Of a stretch of 64,000 bases of DNA, positions 58,446 to 64,000 are shown piece after piece. The translations under genes were made by a program, and so were the position numbers. Source of the stretch: JAOUGY01 sp963785075 (lineage in GTDB: Bacteria; Actinomycetota; Acidimicrobiia; Spongiisociales; ZC4RG35). The notes beneath the pieces are model-generated. The model saw only the letters and a list, made by a program, of their open reading frames with translations. It had not been told where the DNA came from and made no database searches. Positions within the stretch are counted from its first letter, which is position 1, and every line of letters starts with the position of its first letter. The DNA lies in the NCBI GenBank assembly GCA_963785075.1, contig CAWATW010000004.1:806001-870000 (forward strand). Direction: 5' to 3'.

Positions 58446-59737
58446 GATCGCTGCGACACCGCCAGGGCGCGGTCGAGATCGGTGATCAGGTCTCCGGGGG
58501 CTTCGAGCCCTACCGAGACCCTCACGAGATCCTCACCGATGCCTGCGGCCTCCAACTGATCGACGTCCATCTGTTGATGCGTGGTGGATGCAGGGTGTAT
58601 CACCAGCGACCTCAGGTCACCGACGTTCGCCAGATGGCTGAACACCTCGAGTCGTTCGATGAATCGAGCCCCCGCCGCGTGTCCACCCTTGATACCGAAG
58701 GAGAAGATCGCTCCCGCCCCCGCCGGAAGCAATCTACGGGTGAGTTCGGAATCGGGATGACTGTCGAGCTCGGGGTACGCCACCCACTCCACGGCGTCGT
58801 GTCCCGAGAGGAAGCCCACGACTTCACGGGTGTTCTCGACATGGCGTTGCATACGCACAGGAAGTGTCTCGAGTCCCTGGATCAGTTGGGATGCGGTGTC
58901 GGGCGACATCGAGGGACCAAAATCTCGAAGTCCTTCGGCGCGGGCACGGGCGATGAATGCCGAGGGGCCGAACTCATCGACGAAGTCGATCCCGTGATAT
59001 GCCGCATACGGCTCGGTGAGCGTCGGGAAGCGGTCTCCCGCCGCCCAGTCGAAACGTCCGCTGTCGACCAACACGCCGCCCACCACCGTGCCGTGACCGC
59101 AGATGAATTTGGTGGCGGAGTGAAAGACGATGTCCGCTCCCCACTCGAACGGCCGGCAGAGATACGGGCTGGCAAACGTGTTGTCGATGAGAAGGGGAAC
59201 CCCGTGATCGTGGGAGAGCCGTGCAACAACAGCGATGTCGAGCACCGGCATCGTCGGGTTCCCGATCGTCTCGGCAACGACAAGTCGGGTTTCTTCGGTG
59301 ATCGCCGCCGCCATCCCCTCGTGGTCCCGCGGGTCCACGAACGTGGTCGATATCCCGAATCTGGGCAGGGTGTGTGCGAGCAGGTTCACGGTTCCGCCGT
59401 ACACGGATGCCGAGCACACGATGTGACCGCCCTGCCCCATCAATGTGGCAACGGCAAGATGGAGGGCAGCCTGACCGGAGGCGGTCGCAACTGCCCCCAC
59501 TCCGCCTTCGAGCGCTGCCATCCGTTCTTCGAACACCGCCACGGTCGGGTTCGAGATCCTCGAGTAGATGTGGCCGGGAACCTCGAGATTGAACAGCGCC
59601 GCTGCATGTTCGGTGTCGCGAAAAACGAACGACGCCGATCGATAGACCGGCGTCACCCGGGCTCCCGTCACCGGGTCTGGACGCGCTCCGGCATGAATGG
59701 CAAGCGTTTCGAAGCCGGGACGATCGGGCTCGACCAT
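58442..59737 (-). CDS. metY: O-acetylhomoserine sulfhydrylase
   Basis: A 431-residue Cys/Met-metabolism PLP enzyme. It has IYSRISNPTVAVFEERMAALEGG, the PLP Lys in FHSATKFICGHGTVVGG, and long C-terminal DFGPSMSPDTASQLIQGLETLPVRMQRH and SLVIHPASTTHQQM. It converts O-acetylhomoserine and sulfide to homocysteine. ATG 59737 is 6 nt after TACAGT (minus strand), a leaderless promoter. MetX downstream supplies the substrate. A sulfide-assimilating direct pathway is thus encoded. Confidence 0.95.
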   Translation of the reverse strand: MVEPDRPGFETLAIHAGARPDPVTGARVTPVYRSASFVFRDTEHAAALFNLEVPGHIYSRISNPTVAVFEERMAALEGGVGAVATASGQAALHLAVATLMGQGGHIVCSASVYGGTVNLLAHTLPRFGISTTFVDPRDHEGMAAAITEETRLVVAETIGNPTMPVLDIAVVARLSHDHGVPLLIDNTFASPYLCRPFEWGADIVFHSATKFICGHGTVVGGVLVDSGRFDWAAGDRFPTLTEPYAAYHGIDFVDEFGPSAFIARARAEGLRDFGPSMSPDTASQLIQGLETLPVRMQRHVENTREVVGFLSGHDAVEWVAYPELDSHPDSELTRRLLPAGAGAIFSFGIKGGHAAGARFIERLEVFSHLANVGDLRSLVIHPASTTHQQMDVDQLEAAGIGEDLVRVSVGLEAPGDLITDLDRALAVSQRS

Positions 59738-59743
59738 GCCCGC

Positions 59744-59749
59744 ACTGTA
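59744..59749 (-). promoter_or_regulatory. -10 hexamer TACAGT of metY
   Basis: TACAGT on the minus strand is followed by 6 nt and ATG 59737, consistent with a leaderless mRNA. Confidence 0.5.
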
Positions 59750-59831
59750 GGACGTTCGACATCCGGCGGGACCACCACTCCGTACATCTGGTGTAGGCAC
59801 ACACACCTGGTTTGCCCAGAAAGGATTCACC

Positions 59832-60398
59832 ATGAAACGAACACCACTCATCGGACTCGCAGCCCTGATGCTCGTCGTCACCGCCTGCGGATCGACGGAA
59901 GGCGACGATGCGTCGAGCGAGACCACATCGGCTGCCACCGAAACCACGCAGGCAATGACCGACGAGGCCACGACCGACTCGATGGCCGAACTCGGCACCA
60001 TCGTCGACGTCGCCGCCGAGGCCGGGACATTCACGACCCTGCTCGCGGCAGCGCAAACCGCAGGACTCGTTGAAACCCTCGCCGGCGAGGGCCCCTATAC
60101 GGTCTTCGCACCGACCGACGAAGCGTTCGCCGCCGTCGACCCTGCAACGCTCGACGCCCTGCTGGCCGATCCCGAGGCGCTGTCCGACGTGCTGCTCTAT
60201 CACGTTGTCGCAGGCGAAGTGATGGCGGCGGACGTCGTGGAACTGGACTCCGCCACAACGGTCCAGGGCTCTGACATCCAGATCGTCGTGGACGGCGACA
60301 CGGTGATGATCGGAAGCGCCACCGTGGTCACGACCGACATTCCGGCCTCCAACGGCGTGATCCACGTCATCGATCAGGTGCTCATCCCAACCAACTGA
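59832..60398 (+). CDS. Fasciclin (FAS1) domain lipoprotein
   Basis: A 188-residue protein. The signal ends in lipobox VVTAC; AAAGGA precedes the ATG. A Thr/Ser/Glu-rich spacer (~30 residues) leads to one FAS1 domain: GTIVDVAAEAGTFTTLLAAAQTAGLVETLAGEGPYTVFAPTDEAFA, with H1 and H2 motifs, and YHVVAGEVMAADVV through NGVIHVIDQVLIP. Such surface proteins mediate adhesion or ligand binding. A strong hairpin terminator follows. Confidence 0.92.
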   Translation: MKRTPLIGLAALMLVVTACGSTEGDDASSETTSAATETTQAMTDEATTDSMAELGTIVDVAAEAGTFTTLLAAAQTAGLVETLAGEGPYTVFAPTDEAFAAVDPATLDALLADPEALSDVLLYHVVAGEVMAADVVELDSATTVQGSDIQIVVDGDTVMIGSATVVTTDIPASNGVIHVIDQVLIPTN

Positions 60399-60416
60399 GA
60401 ACACGACGCTTGTCGG

Positions 60417-60446
60417 GACGGTGGGGTCCACCCGGACCCCACCGTC
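60417..60446 (+). terminator. Hairpin terminator after the fasciclin gene
   Basis: GACGGTGGGGTCC (60417-60429) pairs perfectly with GGACCCCACCGTC (60434-60446) across a 4-nt ACCC loop, followed by TT. It lies 18 nt after the stop. Confidence 0.75.
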
Positions 60447-60529
60447 TTGCGTATGGCCCGCTACCGTTCCGACTCCGATAATCTCGGGTTCACGCCCACG
60501 CCGGGCAACTACACAGGGGACCCTGAACC

Positions 60530-60715
60530 ATGATCCTTGGATATCTCGATGCAGGAACCGGAAGCCTGATCCTTCAAACCGTTCTCGGAGGTGCGGCCGG
60601 ATTGGCCGTGTTCTTCAAGACGAGTGGTCGTCGATTCTTCAAGCGCGGCTCGGATAGACCGGAGCAGTCGGTTGAGACGGCCACCGCCACCGCGGAGAAC
60701 TCCACCGAGTCCTGA
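60530..60715 (+). CDS. Small membrane protein of envelope/polysaccharide loci
   Basis: 61 residues starting MILGYLDAGTGSLILQTVLGG. The 'YLD-x-G-T/S-G-S' beginning with a following hydrophobic stretch (LGGAAGLAVFFK) and an acidic tail recurs in small proteins near exopolysaccharide and membrane-sulfatase genes (recalled). It lies 3 nt before the next gene, so it belongs to the same operon. Function unknown. Confidence 0.72.
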   Translation: MILGYLDAGTGSLILQTVLGGAAGLAVFFKTSGRRFFKRGSDRPEQSVETATATAENSTES

Positions 60716-60718
60716 ACG

Positions 60719-62104
60719 ATGACAGAATCCGCGCCGATCGAGGGCGCGTTCGATCCCGGGTCGTTTCGCGACCCGGCCAGCCGGGTGCTGCACCGGAACG
60801 GTGCGGTCTACAGGGTGCTGTCCGAGCAGGGTGTCACCGATTGGCGTGCCCTCGAGCAGAGCGCGGCCTTCGGGCAATGGGTCGAGAGTCGCCGCCTCGT
60901 GCGGACAGAGGAGGTCGACCTCGACGGGAGACCGGCTCTGCGCCACGAACGCATCCCCTTCTGGACCTATCCGTACGAGTGGTCGTTCTCGATGCTCCGC
61001 GATGCGGCGTTGCTACATCTTTCACTGCTCGAGGAGGCACTCGAGACGGGCCTCACCATGAAGGACGCAACCCCGTTCAACGTCCAGTTCCGGGGAACCC
61101 GCCCGATTTTCGTCGACGTCGGCTCGTTCGGATCGTACGAAGCCGGGGAACCGTGGCTGGGATATCGACAGTTCTGCCGGCAGTTCCTGTACCCGCTGCT
61201 GGTTCGGTCCCATGCCGGCGTCCCCTTTCAGCCTTTCTTGCGCGGATCGCTCGACGGCATCCCTGCCTCCACCGCACGCCAGATGCTTCGAGGCCGGCGG
61301 ACTCTTGCACCGGGGGTGCTGGCCGATGTCGTGCTCCAGAGTCGCGCCGAGCGGTCGATGTCAGGCAGTAATCGCAACGTGCGGAGCGAGCTCTCCGAGG
61401 CCGGATTCGACGCCAAGCTGATCATCGGCAACGTGAAGCGCCTCGAACGTGTCATCGAGAAGACCACGTGGTCGCCGGGTACGTCCACGTGGAGCGATTA
61501 CGCCTCCTGCGGGCACGTCGCCACCCAACGAGCACCAAAGGGGGCCTTCGTGAAGAAGGCAGCCGCAGCACGACACCGGAAGCTGGTGTGGGATCTCGGG
61601 GCCAACGATGCCTTCTTCTCGGCTGCGGTGGCCGGTGATGCCGAGACCGTGGTGGCCATCGACGGCGACGAAGAGACCATCGAGTCGGTCTACCTGCGGC
61701 TCCGCTCCGACGGCCCCCACAACATCCTTCCCATGGTGATGAACCTGGCAGATCCGTCGCCGGGATTGGGGTGGAGAGGTGGCGAACGGTCACCCCTGGA
61801 GGGGCGTGGAACACCCGACCTGGTGCTGATGCTGGCGGTCATCCATCACATGGTGATCGGTTCGAATCTGCCGCTCGGGTCGGTGATGGACTGGCTGGCA
61901 TCGCTGCGATCCGAGGTCGTCTTCGAGTGGGTCCCACTCGAAGATCCCATGTCACAACAGCTGACGGCCAACAAGCGCGCAACCGAGGTGCACGCCGACT
62001 ACACCGAGGATCATCTCCGCTCGTACATCGCCGACCGATTCGACATCGTCGAGGAGATGGCCTTGGAAGGTCGCCGCCTCTTCCATCTGGTCCCCCATCC
62101 ATGA
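60719..62104 (+). CDS. Class I SAM-methyltransferase-like protein (nodulation-type NoeA relative)
   Basis: 461 residues. The N-terminal half is helical with a kinase-like patch LTMKDATPFNVQFRGTRPIFVDVGSFGSYE. The C-terminal half carries a methyltransferase fold: LVWDLGANDAFFSAAVAGDAETVVAIDGDEE (SAM loop) and PDLVLMLAVIHHMVIGSNLPL. These two-part proteins occur in polysaccharide loci. The acceptor is unknown. The stop overlaps the next start by ATGA. Confidence 0.75.
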   Translation: MTESAPIEGAFDPGSFRDPASRVLHRNGAVYRVLSEQGVTDWRALEQSAAFGQWVESRRLVRTEEVDLDGRPALRHERIPFWTYPYEWSFSMLRDAALLHLSLLEEALETGLTMKDATPFNVQFRGTRPIFVDVGSFGSYEAGEPWLGYRQFCRQFLYPLLVRSHAGVPFQPFLRGSLDGIPASTARQMLRGRRTLAPGVLADVVLQSRAERSMSGSNRNVRSELSEAGFDAKLIIGNVKRLERVIEKTTWSPGTSTWSDYASCGHVATQRAPKGAFVKKAAAARHRKLVWDLGANDAFFSAAVAGDAETVVAIDGDEETIESVYLRLRSDGPHNILPMVMNLADPSPGLGWRGGERSPLEGRGTPDLVLMLAVIHHMVIGSNLPLGSVMDWLASLRSEVVFEWVPLEDPMSQQLTANKRATEVHADYTEDHLRSYIADRFDIVEEMALEGRRLFHLVPHP

Positions 62105-64000
62105 CCGACGGGAAGTCGCTCTCCGCGTTCGATCGGTTTGCGGCAGTGGCGGTGCTCACGGCGCTCGGGGCAACGTGGCCGGTCCTGGACCTGCTCGGCC
62201 GGAACGCCGAGTTCTTCGTCGCTCGCAGGTCCACGAAGTGGGAGATCGTGGCCGTCGGAGTCGCGCTCGCAGTCATCGTGCCGATGCTGGCGGGTGGGCT
62301 GGCCGCACTGCCGGGTCGGATCGGAAGCATTCTCTCTCTGGGTCTCATCGGGGTCATGGGCGCATCGCTGGCTCAGCTCTATCTGCGACGACTGCCGATC
62401 CTCTGGTGGATCACCACGGCATTGGCAGTGCTGCTCGGCGCAGCGGGGGCATGGGCGTTTCATCGCTTCGATCCCGCACGCCTGTTCGCCCGGTATCTGA
62501 GTCCGGTGCCGCTCGTGTTCGTGCTCGTCTTCCTGTTCACGACACCAGTTGGCGCCGTCTTGGCCGACGAAGGCGCCGAGATCGGGAGCCCGGTCACGGT
62601 GGCGACGCCGACACCGATCGTCATGATCGTGTTCGACGAGTTCCCGGTGGCCTCGATAATCGACTCCACCGGTGAATTGCGACGCGATCGCTACCCGAAC
62701 CTCGCTCGCCTGGCCGACGACGCCACGTGGTACCGCAACGCCGTAACCGTCGAACAGCAGACCGAGCATTCGGTGCCGGCCATGCTCACCGGGGACGTCC
62801 CCGATCAGAGCCTGACCCCGTATGCGGGCCAATACCCGGACAACCTGTTCACGGCCCTGCAGGACGGGTATCAACTCGAAGTGCTCGAGACGATCACTCA
62901 GCTGTGTCCGCGTTCGCTCTGTGAAGGTCTCGGCCGGTCTTCGACACCGATCGTCAGAGACGTCGGAATCGTGGCCGGCCATTTGCTGTTGCCGGATGGT
63001 CTGTCCGCCGGCCTTCCGCAGATCGACCGGGGCTGGGGAGACTTCGGCGCCGCGACGTCGGATTTCGATGTGGTTGCCGAGTTCCGAGAGAACTTCGAGG
63101 CCGACCCCCGACGGCCGATCAAAGCCTTCATCGACAGCTTCCGCGCCCCGACCGAAGGGGGTCGCCCCGGGCTGTACTTCCTGCACGCCGTGGTTCCGCA
63201 CCACCCGTGGCAGTTCCTCCCTGACGGGCGGCGCTACCCGCTCATCAGCGAACGGGCACCCGGCAGCGACTCGCCAGGGTGGGGTCCCGACACGTTCCTG
63301 GTCGCCCAGGCCATGCAACGTCATCTCCTCCAGATCGGCTACGTCGATCACGCGCTGGGCGAGATCCTGGACGGGTTGGGAGAGGCGGGGATCTACGACG
63401 ACGCGGTGATCGTGCTCGTCGCCGACCACGGCATCTCCGTGAAGCCGAACGTGCCGCACCAGCGGCAGATCAGCGAGGACACGGTCGGCGAGATCGCCGC
63501 CGTTCCCCTGTTCGTCAAGTTGCCCGGTCAACACGAGGGAACGATCGACGATCGGCGTGCGCTCACCGTCGACATCCTTCCGACGATCGCAGATGTGATC
63601 GGAGCCGACGTCCCGTGGGAAGTCGACGGAGTCTCACTGTTGGGACCCCCCGAGGACCGCGTCGAGTCGACCACGATCGGGCCCTACTCCGAGGCGACCT
63701 ACGGCAGCGACGGGACCGAGAAGCTGGCCGTGGCACGCCGGATCGAGGGGTTGTTCCCTGGCGGCGATCCGTGGGCGCTGCGACCGGAAGGCGCACCCGA
63801 TCTCGTGGGCAGTGCAATCGATCCGTCGACGTTGGAGTCGGCCGATTTCTCATGGAACCTCGATCGTCCCCTCGCCTACACCTCCGTCACGACTGAGGGA
63901 GACGTCATCCCAGCCCGGATCACCGGCGCCATCGTCGGAGACCGAGGCGGCCGGAAGGTACTGGCGGTTGCAGTCAACGGCATCGTGCAGGCGATGACGA
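62101..64000 (+). CDS. Membrane sulfatase/phosphotransferase (alkaline phosphatase superfamily), cut by the window edge
   Basis: At least 633 codons, open to the right edge. The N-terminus has several membrane helices (AVAVLTALGATWPVLDLL, VAVGVALAVIVPMLAGGLAAL, WWITTALAVLLGAAGAWAF, PLVFVLVFLFTTPVGAVL). The extracellular domain has metal-binding IVMIVFDEFPVASI, a nucleophile region EQQTEHSVPAMLTGD, HAVVPHHPW and LVADHGISV. This is the layout of LtaS-like and choline-sulfatase-like enzymes that modify surface polymers. The start overlaps the methyltransferase stop. Confidence 0.88.
   Translation, partial: MTDGKSLSAFDRFAAVAVLTALGATWPVLDLLGRNAEFFVARRSTKWEIVAVGVALAVIVPMLAGGLAALPGRIGSILSLGLIGVMGASLAQLYLRRLPILWWITTALAVLLGAAGAWAFHRFDPARLFARYLSPVPLVFVLVFLFTTPVGAVLADEGAEIGSPVTVATPTPIVMIVFDEFPVASIIDSTGELRRDRYPNLARLADDATWYRNAVTVEQQTEHSVPAMLTGDVPDQSLTPYAGQYPDNLFTALQDGYQLEVLETITQLCPRSLCEGLGRSSTPIVRDVGIVAGHLLLPDGLSAGLPQIDRGWGDFGAATSDFDVVAEFRENFEADPRRPIKAFIDSFRAPTEGGRPGLYFLHAVVPHHPWQFLPDGRRYPLISERAPGSDSPGWGPDTFLVAQAMQRHLLQIGYVDHALGEILDGLGEAGIYDDAVIVLVADHGISVKPNVPHQRQISEDTVGEIAAVPLFVKLPGQHEGTIDDRRALTVDILPTIADVIGADVPWEVDGVSLLGPPEDRVESTTIGPYSEATYGSDGTEKLAVARRIEGLFPGGDPWALRPEGAPDLVGSAIDPSTLESADFSWNLDRPLAYTSVTTEGDVIPARITGAIVGDRGGRKVLAVAVNGIVQAMT

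Overview
The window is GC-rich DNA densely packed with bacterial genes on both strands. It most likely comes from an actinobacterium. The pointers are a mycothiol-dependent-type DinB/maleylpyruvate isomerase protein, a septum-formation-domain lipoprotein, a FadF-like Fe-S membrane oxidoreductase, many GTG starts, and many genes whose start codon lies 6-9 nt after a TANNNT -10 hexamer, which suggests leaderless mRNAs. The class (perhaps Acidimicrobiia) is a guess from gene content. No rRNA, confident tRNA, CRISPR array, insertion sequence or prophage was seen.

Layout. (1) 48-5387, minus: a tightly overlapping hoxEFUYH operon for a group 3d NAD-linked [NiFe] hydrogenase, ending with its maturation protease. 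(2) 5550-10528: a small secreted protein, a histidine kinase with a frameshifted NarL/LuxR-type response regulator, a FadF-like Fe-S membrane protein, and a divergent 50-residue Cys-tail protein. (3) 11030-15615, minus: pgi, zwf, gnd and a poly-gamma-glutamate-hydrolase-like gene in one operon. (4) 15768-21515, minus: PspA, a TPM-domain membrane protein, Bcp peroxiredoxin, proline dehydrogenase overlapping proC, and a Thr/Ser-rich secreted protein. (5) 21757-24585: an ABC importer of the nitrate/sulfonate/pyrimidine type. (6) 24613-28697: uridine kinase and a shikimate-kinase-like protein from one symmetric divergent promoter, a DUF4388 protein, a 37-residue membrane peptide, and trpB with a structured leader and strong terminator. 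(7) 28900-34238: a universal stress protein divergent from pyruvate:ferredoxin oxidoreductase plus a DHOD-like protein. (8) 34777-41508, plus: a catabolic run of thiolase, CoA-transferase, SDRs, a SerA-SerK/SbnI fusion, MaoC hydratase and a proline racemase-family enzyme. (9) 41509-55879: GMC oxidoreductase, acyl-CoA carboxylase beta and alpha subunits 6.4 kb apart behind identical 18-bp operators, an operon with two PLP enzymes, a thiamine-binding protein and a nitrilase-fold amidase, then CorA, VOC, SDR, hydroxyisobutyrate-dehydrogenase-like and DinB-like genes. (10) 55917-59737, minus: metX, a histidine-kinase remnant, an alpha/beta hydrolase and metY. (11) 59832-64000: a fasciclin lipoprotein, then a small membrane protein, a methyltransferase-like protein and a membrane sulfatase cut by the window edge.

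How the parts may work together. The Hox hydrogenase and PFOR suggest a facultative or micro-oxic metabolism that disposes of or recovers electrons as H2. The hox promoter and the USP/PFOR intergenic region share a DosR-like motif centred on CAAA(T/G)G, and a two-component system lies next to hox; together they suggest a hypoxia or redox regulon. The most unusual protein is the 579-residue fusion of a 3-phosphoglycerate dehydrogenase catalytic domain with a ParB-fold free-serine-kinase-like domain, which could link serine to 3-phosphoglycerate. All functional links are inferred from sequence alone.
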